DNA of 62,588 nt from an uncultured Clostridia bacterium (lineage in GTDB: Bacteria; Bacillota; Clostridia; Saccharofermentanales; DTU023). Each line of letters opens with the position of its first letter. Positions within the stretch are counted from its first letter, which is position 1. The position numbers and the translations under genes are program-made. The notes beneath the pieces were generated by a model. It saw only the letters and a program-made list of their open reading frames with translations, did not search any database and was not told the origin of the DNA. The stretch spans positions 1 to 62,588 of the forward strand of contig CAKZWV010000045.1 of NCBI GenBank assembly GCA_937922005.1, written 5' to 3'. Positions 53,224-61,885 of the stretch are shown one piece after another.

Positions 53224-54291
53224 CTAGGGCTTTTCAGCATCTTGCCAGAGGTCACGGCCTGCATAGATTTTCCCGATGGAAAGAAGAGAGAAGTAGAAGG
53301 CCAGCATATAATGGGGCCAGTAAAAGGGCCGCAATTTGCTGTAGCCTTTAAAAATGGGACAAAGGACGAGGAAAAGAAAGGCTAGCAAGGTGGCCATGAT
53401 GATCGAGACCAAGAGGAGCTTGATGGGAAGGGGACCTTCGCCGTGCAAGAAGAGCTGGGCCTGGAGTCGGCGATTGATCTGATATAAGAGATAGAAGCCC
53501 AAGACTGGTAAAAAAGGAAGGACCACATAGAAAACATGATCATAGCTATGTAAAGTAAAGCCAATATAGGACAGGGCGGCAACCAGCAAAATGCTAACCA
53601 GAGCCATCACAAGAACGACCGTCAGGTTCTGAGCAGAAAGGTCTTTGGCGGAAATGTTGGTATCAAACATATCACTCAAGGGTATATCTCTCTCAGAAAC
53701 ATCGGCAGGGGGCGCATCTGTAGCGAAGGAGCTGGCATCAGGGTCTGAGGGACTGGCATAAGGATCGGATTGACCGATATCTTTGTTGAGATTCCATGAA
53801 GTGGCACAGCTAGGAACCAAAAAGCGAAAGCCTTTGGAAAGGTCTCTCTCTGCGGCGTGCTGGTCTTTTTCGGCATATCTCTGCAAAGAAAGATCGTAGT
53901 GTAGGCGGCCGATATACACCCCATACCAACAAGTGGCGCAAATCACCCGGACCATAATTAAGAGGGACTGAAAAGCTGGCGTGTCCATCTTGAGAGAAGT
54001 AAAGGCTAAAATTGCCAACATCACATAGCCCAATTTTTGCGTTGTTTGGACAAAGCGGTATAAAGAAGCAATACTTGCTTGCCGAGCTGCTAGCGAAGGT
54101 CCAAGACCAGTCCGCTCGTCCATCGCCTGAGAAACGGAAATCACAGGAATCATATAAGCGATCACATAGACAAATTTATGAAAGGGCGTATTGCTTGCCA
54201 AGTATAGCAGGGCAAAAAAGAGGAAAGTACAGACCGCAGGATAGAGCAACATGGGGTTTTGATAGATTTTCGTGCGTGATGGCTTATTCAT
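53224..54291 (-). CDS. Polytopic membrane protein of unknown function
   Basis: 355 residues, not recognised. About seven or eight hydrophobic segments: two near the N-terminus (LLYPAVCTFLFFALLYL; VYVIAYMIPVISV), two near 85-130, then a polar loop of roughly 95 residues rich in Asp/Ser/Pro/Ala (DPYASPSDPDASS), two helices (TVVLVMALVSILLVAAL; VFYVVLPFLPVLGFYLL) and two more at the C-terminus. The start at 54291 follows GAGGAGATCTGCTGTT. It is on the opposite strand inside the ArsS-type cluster, so membership is uncertain. No enzymatic motif seen. Confidence 0.7.
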   Translation of the reverse strand: MNKPSRTKIYQNPMLLYPAVCTFLFFALLYLASNTPFHKFVYVIAYMIPVISVSQAMDERTGLGPSLAARQASIASLYRFVQTTQKLGYVMLAILAFTSLKMDTPAFQSLLIMVRVICATCWYGVYIGRLHYDLSLQRYAEKDQHAAERDLSKGFRFLVPSCATSWNLNKDIGQSDPYASPSDPDASSFATDAPPADVSERDIPLSDMFDTNISAKDLSAQNLTVVLVMALVSILLVAALSYIGFTLHSYDHVFYVVLPFLPVLGFYLLYQINRRLQAQLFLHGEGPLPIKLLLVSIIMATLLAFLFLVLCPIFKGYSKLRPFYWPHYMLAFYFSLLSIGKIYAGRDLWQDAEKP

Positions 54292-54537
54292 AACAGCAGA
54301 TCTCCTCGTTCCCGTCGCTGGCGTTGATATGTTTACGCTGATACTATAACCCATATCAGCGTAATAATAAAGTATCGCACCCTAGTCCGATTCGTGCTCG
54401 CACCCTAGCCCTATTTATTCATATGATATAAACTAGGTCCTGGATGGAGCGGGGATCCTGGGCTAAGCAGGGACGCTCTACTGATACGGACAACCAGCTC
54501 ACCCCCCGCCAACAAATATTCCCTAGGACAGGTGCTT

Positions 54538-55347
54538 ATGCAACATTTAATCATTTTTACCCGGGTTCCCAAAGCAGGAAAGTGCAAAACCAGGTTTATG
54601 CCCGAGTGGCCTGGTGAGGTCTGTGCAGACCTCCAATCGGCTCTGTTGCAGGATTATTTGCTCGGGGTAGGGGGATTGGCTGGTCCAAAGGATAGTAAGG
54701 AGTCCTGGAAGGCCTACCTGTTTTATACTCCAGGGCTTGAGGAGGTTGAGCTCCGCCACCAGGTCAAGATTCCCCGGTCCATTGACCTCATTCCCCAAGA
54801 CCTAGGAACCCTGGGGGAGCGGATGGATGAGGCTATGCAAAGGGTAAAAAAGCGGGCAGCCCCGGATGATTTGCTCTTCATTACGGGGTCGGATATTCCG
54901 GGCATCTCCCCCGGCCTTCTCACTCAGATCGTTGAGCAGTTGCGGTCCGCCCCTGTCCTCCCTCCAAGCAAGGAACCCCCCCAGCCTTTTTGTCGCAAGC
55001 CTTACATCATGGGACCTTCGCCTGATGGGGGCTACTACCTCCTGGGCTGCCAGGCTCAAGATTATTTCCCCTCTGCCCTCAATCCGCCTGCCATCGAATG
55101 GAGTTCCGATACCGTCTTAGATAGAACCACGGCCTTCCTTGCCTCCCTTGGCATCCCTACCCTCCTGGGCCCCACTCTGATCGACCTGGATACCGTGGAA
55201 GACCTCGATCGCTGGCTTCAAAACCGGGGCTGTTCCTATGCCAGCATTCTAGCTGGCGACCCCCTCCCCATGACCCGCTTCAAGGACCATCCCACGCTCG
55301 CCTACTTCCTGAGCACCCTAAAAGACCGCCTGGAAGCAGAGAGCTAG
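54538..55347 (+). CDS. TIGR04282-type glycosyltransferase of arsenosugar loci
   Basis: 269 residues. LIIFTRVPKAGKCKTRFMP at the N-terminus (nucleotide-sugar loop), LLFITGSDIPGISPGLL and GPSPDGGYYLLGCQ match the family annotated as TIGR04282 arsenosugar biosynthesis glycosyltransferase, related to nucleotidyltransferase-like GT-A folds. Probably transfers or activates a sugar in the same pathway as ArsS. A GTG two codons earlier (54532) is an alternative start; the ribosome site AGGACAGG is weak. Last gene before the low-G+C island. Confidence 0.87.
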   Translation: MQHLIIFTRVPKAGKCKTRFMPEWPGEVCADLQSALLQDYLLGVGGLAGPKDSKESWKAYLFYTPGLEEVELRHQVKIPRSIDLIPQDLGTLGERMDEAMQRVKKRAAPDDLLFITGSDIPGISPGLLTQIVEQLRSAPVLPPSKEPPQPFCRKPYIMGPSPDGGYYLLGCQAQDYFPSALNPPAIEWSSDTVLDRTTAFLASLGIPTLLGPTLIDLDTVEDLDRWLQNRGCSYASILAGDPLPMTRFKDHPTLAYFLSTLKDRLEAES

Positions 55348-55438
55348 GTTCGTAACCAAAACTTTCCAAGCATCTACTGTCTCCTTTAACAATAGTTGAA
55401 AAATTAACCATTAAAATTTTTACCGAGGAGGTCTCAAT

Positions 55439-56113
55439 GTGTGTACCAAAATATTAATAGCTGATGATGAAACGGATATTGTGTCAATGCTGAGTATCTT
55501 TTTTGAAAGTAAAAACTACGTTGTTTTACCTGCTTCAAACGGAACAGAAGCATTAAAACAAGTAGAACGAAAGCCAGATATTATTTTGCTGGATATCAAT
55601 ATGCCTGGGTTAGATGGTCTGAAAGTCTGTGAGCGTATTCGGGATTATGTATCTTGCCCGATTCTTTTTCTGACTGCCAGAATTGAGGATGCAGACAAAT
55701 TAAAAGGTTTTGCCGTTGGCGGCGATGATTATATTGTCAAGCCTTTTTCTCTTGTTGAGCTTGAAGCGAGAATAACCGCTCATTTACGCCGGGAAGTACG
55801 ACAAAGCCTTAAGGTGCAAATAAAGTTTTCTGGCGATTTAACAATTGATTATTCAGAGCGCTGCTTATTCTTATCAAATAAGCGGATTGGGCTTACAAAA
55901 AAGGAATTTGATATTGTTGAACTATTATCTCAAAATCCGGGACAAGTATTTGACAAAGAAAGGATTTATGAGCGCATTTGGGGGTATGACAGCGAGGGCG
56001 ACTGTAGCGTTGTGGCAGAGCATATCCGTAGGATACGTTCAAAAATCGCAGTTTATACTGACCGAGTATATATTGAAACAGTATGGGGGTGTGGGTATAA
56101 GTGGATAAAATAA
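55439..56113 (+). CDS. Response regulator, VanR/OmpR type, of imported cassette
   Basis: 224 residues. Receiver with LIADDETD, phospho-Asp in IILLDINMPG near 53 and Lys in YIVKPFS; winged-helix with KRIGLTKKEFDIVELL and CGYKWIK. GTG start after GAGGAGGTCTCAAT. Overlaps the kinase gene start by 13 bases. Codon use is AT-rich, with many ATA, TTA and AAT codons, unlike the ArsS genes to the left, so recently acquired. Regulates, presumably, the downstream ABC transporter. Confidence 0.92.
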   Translation: MCTKILIADDETDIVSMLSIFFESKNYVVLPASNGTEALKQVERKPDIILLDINMPGLDGLKVCERIRDYVSCPILFLTARIEDADKLKGFAVGGDDYIVKPFSLVELEARITAHLRREVRQSLKVQIKFSGDLTIDYSERCLFLSNKRIGLTKKEFDIVELLSQNPGQVFDKERIYERIWGYDSEGDCSVVAEHIRRIRSKIAVYTDRVYIETVWGCGYKWIK

Positions 56114-57279
56114 AACGTCCAGAGCCGAATTTTTCACTTAGAAAAACCCTTGTACTTTATATTATGGTTTTTGTAATACTTGCGCTCATCCTATCTATAT
56201 CGACTAATTATATATGCGAACGTACAATTGTTACCATTCAAAAGTCTTATCCACCATCTGGAGAAAAATACTATTTGACAAATGAGCAAGGTGAACGTTT
56301 GGGTGACGGGACTTATATTGGAAATGTACCTGTTGCATTTTCTGAAAAAGACGAACGGGCAATTATTTTATTGAAAATTTTCCCAGTAATTGCGACACCT
56401 GTTTATTCTGCATTATGTATCATAGCTGCTGCATTGCTGTTCTATAAGAATAAGTTAAGAATGCCACTCTTAGAACTTTGTGAAGCGTCCGAAAAAATTT
56501 CAAAGAATGACTTGGGGTTTTCCATCGAATACGATAGTAAAGATGAATTGGGACAGTTATGTAATTCATTTGAAATTATGCGTGCGACGCTCGAAAATAA
56601 TTTTTCCCAAATGTGGCGGCAAGTCGAGGATGGGAAACAACTTAACGCTGCTTTCGCTCACGATTTGCGTACCCCTCTTACAGTATTGAAAGGTTACAAT
56701 GAAATGCTACAAATAAGTGAGGACAGGCAGACAAGAGAAATCGCTGTTACTATTGGGAAACATATTTCCCGTATGGAAGTTTATGTAAGCAGCATGAGTA
56801 ATCTTAGACGTTTAGAAGATACGCAGCCAGAATATGAGACCATTTCTTTGCAGCCATTTTTATCCTCTTTGCAAGAAAGCGCACAAATTGTTTGTAAACA
56901 AAATGAAAAAAAATTATATCTGCAAAATGAAACGACTGCTTGTGAAATCTGCATTGACAGGTCTTTTATTACGCAAGTATGCAACAATCTATTATCAAAT
57001 GCTGTTCGCTATGCTTTAACTTCCGTTACATTGTCCTTTTCTATCCAGAATAATGGATTATGTCTTTGCGTGTCGGACGACGGTAAGGGCTTTGATAATA
57101 ATACCATATACAAGGTCACAAATCCATATTTCACAGAAGAAGCAAACCGCACAGAACACTTTGGACTTGGACTTTATATCTGTAAGCTGCTATGTGAACG
57201 TCACGGAGGAAACTTAAAGATTGATAACCTTTCATGCGGGGCAAAAGTATCTGCATTTTTTAAATTTCCCGCTTTGTAG
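56101..57279 (+). CDS. Sensor histidine kinase of imported cassette
   Basis: 392 residues. Two membrane helices (about 15-38 and 100-122) enclose an outside loop of 60 residues; HAMP-like linker; HisKA with phospho-His in AFAHDLRTPLTVLKG; ATPase boxes NNLLSNAVRYA, VSDDGKGFD and HFGLGLYICKLLCERHGG. The GTG start lies inside the response-regulator gene. Small sensor loop is typical of kinases that watch peptide antibiotics with an ABC transporter. Confidence 0.92.
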   Translation: MDKIKRPEPNFSLRKTLVLYIMVFVILALILSISTNYICERTIVTIQKSYPPSGEKYYLTNEQGERLGDGTYIGNVPVAFSEKDERAIILLKIFPVIATPVYSALCIIAAALLFYKNKLRMPLLELCEASEKISKNDLGFSIEYDSKDELGQLCNSFEIMRATLENNFSQMWRQVEDGKQLNAAFAHDLRTPLTVLKGYNEMLQISEDRQTREIAVTIGKHISRMEVYVSSMSNLRRLEDTQPEYETISLQPFLSSLQESAQIVCKQNEKKLYLQNETTACEICIDRSFITQVCNNLLSNAVRYALTSVTLSFSIQNNGLCLCVSDDGKGFDNNTIYKVTNPYFTEEANRTEHFGLGLYICKLLCERHGGNLKIDNLSCGAKVSAFFKFPAL

Positions 57280-57365
57280 ATAAAAAGTAGATATTTGCCA
57301 TTTATACTCTATGAAAACGCATGGAGAGTATTTTTATTACTCCCTATGAAGAAAGGAGTAATTTT

Positions 57366-58241
57366 ATGAAATTACAGACAATCGGACTGACAAAAAATTT
57401 TGGCTCTAAAACGGCTGTGAACGCCTTGGACATCACCTTGACCAATGGCGTTTACGGTTTACTGGGCGCAAATGGAGCTGGGAAAACGACGTTTATGAGA
57501 CTTCTCTGTAATATCCAAACGCCTACTTCTGGCAAAATCCTGCTGAATGATAGCAATATTGTTGCATTGGGTGAAAAGTATCGAAGTCTCTTAGGATACT
57601 TGCCGCAGCACTTTGGGTATTACCCAAATTTTTCAGCGTATGACTTTCTGCTTTACGTGTCAGCACTAAAAGGCTTGGACGAAAAGACAGCGCATAAGAA
57701 GTCAAATGAACTGATAGAAGCAGTAGACTTGTCAAATGAGAGGAAGCAAAAAATCAAAACTTTTTCGGGAGGAATGAAACAGCGTTTAGGGATTGCACAA
57801 GCAATGCTCAATGACCCCCGCATTTTGATTTTAGACGAGCCAACAGCAGGACTTGACCCGAAAGAGCGGGTCCGTTTTCGCAATTTGATTAGTGCCTTTT
57901 CTAAGGACCGCATTGTAATCCTGTCTACACATATTGTTTCCGATGTGGAGTTTATCGCAGAGGAAATTATTATGATGAAATCTGGACAAATCATTCATTT
58001 TGGCAATCCGCAGGAAATCACTTCTGAAATCGAGGATCAAGTATGGGAATGTACCGTTCCAACTGCCTATGCGGAAAAATATGCAACTACTTATAATACA
58101 AGCAATTTGCGGAATATCAGTGGAAGCCAGACGATATTGCGGATTATTAGTGACCGACCCCCCATGGATAATTCGGTAAGGGTACAGCCTACTTTGGAAG
58201 ATTTGTACCTGTTTTATTTTAAAGGAGGGAGCGAAAATTGA
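57366..58241 (+). CDS. ABC transporter ATP-binding protein of imported cassette
   Basis: 291 residues. Walker A GANGAGKTT near 39, signature FSGGMKQRLG, Walker B ILILDEPTAGLD, switch His in LSTHIVSD, followed by a C-terminal extension. Start follows GAAAGGAGTAATTTT; the frame is open to 57321. The permease overlaps its stop by four bases. Resembles bacitracin/lantibiotic-resistance or export ATPases. Confidence 0.92.
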   Translation: MKLQTIGLTKNFGSKTAVNALDITLTNGVYGLLGANGAGKTTFMRLLCNIQTPTSGKILLNDSNIVALGEKYRSLLGYLPQHFGYYPNFSAYDFLLYVSALKGLDEKTAHKKSNELIEAVDLSNERKQKIKTFSGGMKQRLGIAQAMLNDPRILILDEPTAGLDPKERVRFRNLISAFSKDRIVILSTHIVSDVEFIAEEIIMMKSGQIIHFGNPQEITSEIEDQVWECTVPTAYAEKYATTYNTSNLRNISGSQTILRIISDRPPMDNSVRVQPTLEDLYLFYFKGGSEN

Positions 58242-59314
58242 AACAACTAATTCTATTTGAACTATGGAAAGTATTTTCAAAATGCTTATCCTTGATTGCT
58301 CTGCTTGGAATAGTTCTGTTTTCTACCGTAATTTCCTTTTCTACCTATCAAAACAAATACTCTTTTGACGGTGTAAGTGAAGAGGGGTCAGGAAAAACAG
58401 CCGTAGAAATTGACAAGAAAATCGCTGCGAAATACGAGGGACTATTGACCGACGAAAAAGTACAACTAATGATGAACGATTTTGCACCGACTAACGACCT
58501 ACATGGTCTTAATGCAGTTTACCAGTATAAAAACGCTACACAATCCGCAGCATTTACACGATTTTCTGATATAGACGGAAATTGGAACGGATTAAGTGTT
58601 TCTGATGTGTTCGGTGATGAAGAAATCAAAATTGGCTATGTAGACGGTTGGCTTTCAACCAGCAGAAACATGGTGAAGGTGTTTGTTATGCTTGCTCTTG
58701 CGCTTATCATCATACTAGCTCCTATTTTCTCAGGCGAGTATGAGGGTGTTGACAATATCATATTAACAAGCAAGTACGGTAAAACCAAATGCGCTACGGC
58801 AAAAGTCATTGCAGGTATTCTCACGGCAATTTTAACTACGGCGCTGATAGCAAGCTTTCATTTGCTTCTAGCTTTTGTTTTTTATGGAATGGAAGGACTG
58901 GATTGCAGTATCTTATTTGCCCCCATTGGTTATGTTGAAGCGTTTATCCCTTTTAATATCACCTGTGGTACGCTGCTCAAATATCAAATCTTGTTAGCAT
59001 TTACTTGTACCCTTAGTGTTACAGGAATTACCTTATTCCTGTCTGCAATCAGTAAAAATCAGGTAGTAGCGTTAGTTACAGCAATGGCAATTTTCCTTTT
59101 TCCCGTCTTGTTGCCTATCTCAGAATTAAATTCAATGTTCCGATTAGTTGGACTTCTTCCAATCTATCATGTTTTAGCCATTTCGCTTCTTGCATTGGAA
59201 CAAATGAGCAACGGTATGTTATATGCGATATGGGCCATTCCTGTGGCTTTGATTATTTTAGGAATTGGCGCAATTCTTTCTCGACGTATATTTGCGAAAC
59301 ATCAAGTTGCATGA
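58238..59314 (+). CDS. ABC-2 type permease of imported cassette
   Basis: 358 residues; one N-terminal helix (CLSLIALLGIVLFSTVISF), an extracellular loop of about 110 residues, then five hydrophobic segments ending AIPVALIILGIGAILS. Partner of the preceding ATPase. AT-rich codon use. Ribosome site AAAGGAGGGAGCG. Confidence 0.88.
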   Translation: MKQLILFELWKVFSKCLSLIALLGIVLFSTVISFSTYQNKYSFDGVSEEGSGKTAVEIDKKIAAKYEGLLTDEKVQLMMNDFAPTNDLHGLNAVYQYKNATQSAAFTRFSDIDGNWNGLSVSDVFGDEEIKIGYVDGWLSTSRNMVKVFVMLALALIIILAPIFSGEYEGVDNIILTSKYGKTKCATAKVIAGILTAILTTALIASFHLLLAFVFYGMEGLDCSILFAPIGYVEAFIPFNITCGTLLKYQILLAFTCTLSVTGITLFLSAISKNQVVALVTAMAIFLFPVLLPISELNSMFRLVGLLPIYHVLAISLLALEQMSNGMLYAIWAIPVALIILGIGAILSRRIFAKHQVA

Positions 59315-59354
59315 TAACTTGGTACAAAGCTTTTTTCCTCATAGTTCTTCTGCT

Positions 59355-60593
59355 TTATATTTTGGGCAGCGGAAACATCCCTTCTAGCAGAGCCTTCTTC
59401 AAACCCTTGAGTTTGGTAAGTTTGAGCGCTTGGAGAGAAATGAGGTGGTCAAGCTGGGAGAAGTAATCAGCCAATGCTTTTTGCTCCTCTAATTGTACGG
59501 GTTTCAATATGTTCATTTCTGAAATCATGTCAAGACGCACTGAATCCACCGTAGCTTTTGCCGTCATCCTTATCGCACGATTATAGAAATGGGTTGAAAA
59601 ATAATAGTAAAAGAACTTTCCCCATATCTCATGAAAATCAGCCATTTTGTAGCATCTTTGGTGCAAATCAAACTTGCCGTTGACATAATGAAATACCCTA
59701 CCAATATTTCCATCACCAATAGTTATAACTGCCTCACAATCATATAGGAACTTATCACTTCTAACCGGAATGTCTGATCGAATGTAAAAGGGATAGTCTC
59801 CGTTAGCCACTTGATCTTGCGTATTGCTTTTTTCGGTTTCAATGGTACATAGATCTTTTACCTTACAATTCTCCCACTCCCCCGTAAATCCTTTAAAGCG
59901 AATCTCCGGAACCTTGCTCCCCTTTTGCGGGAACATCTTTTCCAACATGGCGTTCTTGAAGGATTGGAGCTTATCAAGTTTGTCCGCTTGGAGAGAAAGG
60001 AGGTGGTCGAGCTGGGAGTAGAAAACGCCAATCTGTTTTTGTTCCCTATATGACGGAATCAAAGTTTGAATTTCCGAGAATGCCGTGCGGTTTATAATCT
60101 GCATCGTCCCAGCAGGTGCAGATTTTTTCATATGTGCTGACCAAAAAGTACTTTCTGTTAGTAGGAAATAGGGATCATATGAACTCATATCAGGGGTTAA
60201 CCCATTGATTTGCTGGTTAAAGCCAGCTCTTTCACCCAACAAAGTATTCTTCCCGATGCTGGCTATACAGGTCACCAGTATGCTGTCTTTCGGGATGACT
60301 TGACAGACTTGTTCTCCCAGGCTGCTGAGCTTTCTGGCACTATCAAGGGTAACATTTTCACAGATATCAGTAGGGGTTACCCATAGCACTCCATCTTTTG
60401 CATAATACTCCGGAAGGGACGTTGGTGGAGTACTGCCCGTGACAATCTGTCCAACCTCCCCCAGCTTCCTTTCTTCCCACTCCCCTTCAAAGCCTTTAAA
60501 CCTCAAAGCTGGCGTATTCTTGTCTGGACCCATGTTTTCTAGACTCATATTTGCTAGACTCATGCTTCCAGGACTCACGCTTTCTGGCTTCAT
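59355..60593 (-). CDS. hsdS: Orphan type I restriction specificity subunit
   Basis: About 412 residues with the two-half HsdS layout: each target-recognition domain begins with LRFKGFEGEWEERKL or IRFKGFTGEWENCKV and is closed by a coiled spacer (YSQLDHLLSLQADKLDKLQSFKNAMLEKMFP; FSQLDHLISLQALKLTKLKGLKKALLEGMFP, both shown as the conserved repeat by position). Neither hsdM nor hsdR is in the window. I chose ATG 60593 after GAGGGGGG; upstream ATG 60617 is possible. The N-terminus is a run of five-residue repeats (see repeat entry). It may be a relic or a shuffling reserve of a system elsewhere. Confidence 0.85.
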   Translation of the reverse strand: MKPESVSPGSMSLANMSLENMGPDKNTPALRFKGFEGEWEERKLGEVGQIVTGSTPPTSLPEYYAKDGVLWVTPTDICENVTLDSARKLSSLGEQVCQVIPKDSILVTCIASIGKNTLLGERAGFNQQINGLTPDMSSYDPYFLLTESTFWSAHMKKSAPAGTMQIINRTAFSEIQTLIPSYREQKQIGVFYSQLDHLLSLQADKLDKLQSFKNAMLEKMFPQKGSKVPEIRFKGFTGEWENCKVKDLCTIETEKSNTQDQVANGDYPFYIRSDIPVRSDKFLYDCEAVITIGDGNIGRVFHYVNGKFDLHQRCYKMADFHEIWGKFFYYYFSTHFYNRAIRMTAKATVDSVRLDMISEMNILKPVQLEEQKALADYFSQLDHLISLQALKLTKLKGLKKALLEGMFPLPKI

Positions 60594-60602
60594 GCTTTCT
60601 TC
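60530..60602 (-). repeat. 15-bp repeats at the hsdS N-terminus
   Basis: About four imperfect 15-base units read on the minus strand as (M/V)-S-x-x-x; encodes MKPES, VSPGS, MSLAN, MSLEN. In frame, so no phase switching by frameshift. Confidence 0.65.
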
Positions 60603-60775
60603 CCCCCTCTTGCTCATTCCTTGTTGGTAGATATTATACCCCAATACCAAGAAATACCAAGGAGGCATTGACGATAAGGATTTCACACATCTGCGGAAGG
60701 AGAAAGTTGTCAAAGCAATTTAGGATGCGCATCCGAATAGGGTAGGGGAAGTTAGGCTAGATCTTAGCCATGTTT

Positions 60776-61116
60776 TTATTTGCTCTTTTCTTGTGACAAT
60801 CTATAAAGACTACGGACGGAATCCATAACCGTATGCCAAGACAGGTCTGCTGCATAGGAAAATTTATTTTGGTACGCACACCACAGTTTTTCCATATTGA
60901 GATCGGACTCAATTTCATTCAACACAGTAATTGCATTGGCAAGATATTTCGTTGTGCCGCGATTCCCAGCAGTTGCGTTAAGAGCTGCTTGAAGATTATT
61001 TGATTTTCCAAGAAGCGCTCCATCATATATTCACGCATCAGAATTTGTGCATCTGCAGCTTTTTCCTTAGAAAGATTCCGGATCAAATCTTTTAGTTGCC
61101 GAGCAGTCTTAATCAT
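60776..61116 (-). pseudogene. abiEii toxin remnant with internal deletion
   Basis: The N-terminal 37 residues (MIKTARQLKDLIRNLSKEK ... MMERFLE) look like a type IV toxin of the AbiEii nucleotidyltransferase family. They run directly into C-terminal family sequence (NNLQAALNATAGNRGTT ... YAADLSWHTVMDSV) that is readable only in another frame and ends with TAA at 60776. Roughly 200 central codons, including the nucleotidyltransferase core, are gone. The toxin is therefore dead. Start overlaps the antitoxin stop by four bases. Confidence 0.8.
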
Positions 61117-61706
61117 AAAAGTACCTCCAAATACGGACGAAGCGTATTTTCGACGTGGAATATTTGTGCATAGTGCATGAGCTTTTGCAAGTCTTTGTCC
61201 TTCCCTTTTATATACTGCTTGAGTGCATCTTGTAAGGTCTGAATCTCAATCCCCCGGCGGCTGCGGATTAGGTCACAGATGGTACGCTCCGCATTATAAA
61301 CCGAAACAGGATTGCCAAAGGGGGTTTTCATCGTAACAATTCCAATCCCGTGCAGGTTCTTCTTAATGGTATAAACTTTGATGCCGTCCGCTGTCAGCTG
61401 GCTGGGGTTGTAGCCAGTTTTGACGGTAATTGTATAGGGATTCGGTTCCCGGTCAGTCAAATCATGGAAAAACAAGGCGCTTTCATGTGAGAATACGGCC
61501 TGAGTACAGCGCAGGTGCAAGAGATACATAGCATCTAGCCAGGCATCAGGAGAAATATAAACCCCATGCGCTGCTTGCTCAACGCCTTGTTGCTTGGCGT
61601 AGGCATAAAATGTAGCCTTGGCAATACCTAGGTCTAAAACCTGAGAAGTCTTAACAATTCCATTATTTTCTTGGAAAAGCAGCTCAATTTGTTCATGAGT
61701 AGTCAT
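61113..61706 (-). CDS. AbiEi-family antitoxin
   Basis: 197 residues, apparently intact. N-terminal winged helix (GIVKTSQVLDLGIAKATFYAYAKQQGV) that would bind its operator; YISPDAWLDAMYLL and VYNAERTICDLIRSRRG are typical of AbiEi antitoxins of type IV systems for phage abortive infection. The partner toxin next door is deleted, so the gene may persist as a solitary repressor or as decay. Copy of the dispersed motif at 61157 lies within it. Confidence 0.85.
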   Translation of the reverse strand: MTTHEQIELLFQENNGIVKTSQVLDLGIAKATFYAYAKQQGVEQAAHGVYISPDAWLDAMYLLHLRCTQAVFSHESALFFHDLTDREPNPYTITVKTGYNPSQLTADGIKVYTIKKNLHGIGIVTMKTPFGNPVSVYNAERTICDLIRSRRGIEIQTLQDALKQYIKGKDKDLQKLMHYAQIFHVENTLRPYLEVLL

Positions 61707-61826
61707 ATAGTCAATCCTTTTTTGCTAATATTGTAATATAAATTAGCACAAAAGTGAATAATGATATGAACGAAATGTTTATATTAGAGGAATGCGATCC
61801 TAGAGGCCCTAAGATCTTAGGATCTT

Positions 61827-61856
61827 TTGACAAGTTCTTGCCAGCTGGGATAGAAT
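61827..61856 (+). promoter_or_regulatory. Promoter of the AhpD-like gene
   Basis: TTGACA (61827-61832), 18-base spacer, TAGAAT (61851-61856); leader about 25 bases. Confidence 0.6.
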
Positions 61857-61885
61857 AACTGATGAAAAAGTGAAGGAGGTGCATT

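Noticed and set aside
5618..54873. GGATGATTTG, a one-base variant of the dispersed motif, found six times (5618, 16270, 41161, 43446, 51140, 54864)
   Set aside because: All six read in the same frame as Asp-Asp-Leu codons, so a peptide or codon effect explains them without a DNA-level sign.
55350..61740. Attachment-site or target-site repeats bounding the low-G+C island
   Set aside because: No direct repeat of useful length was seen at the two edges, and no integrase or transposase is present.
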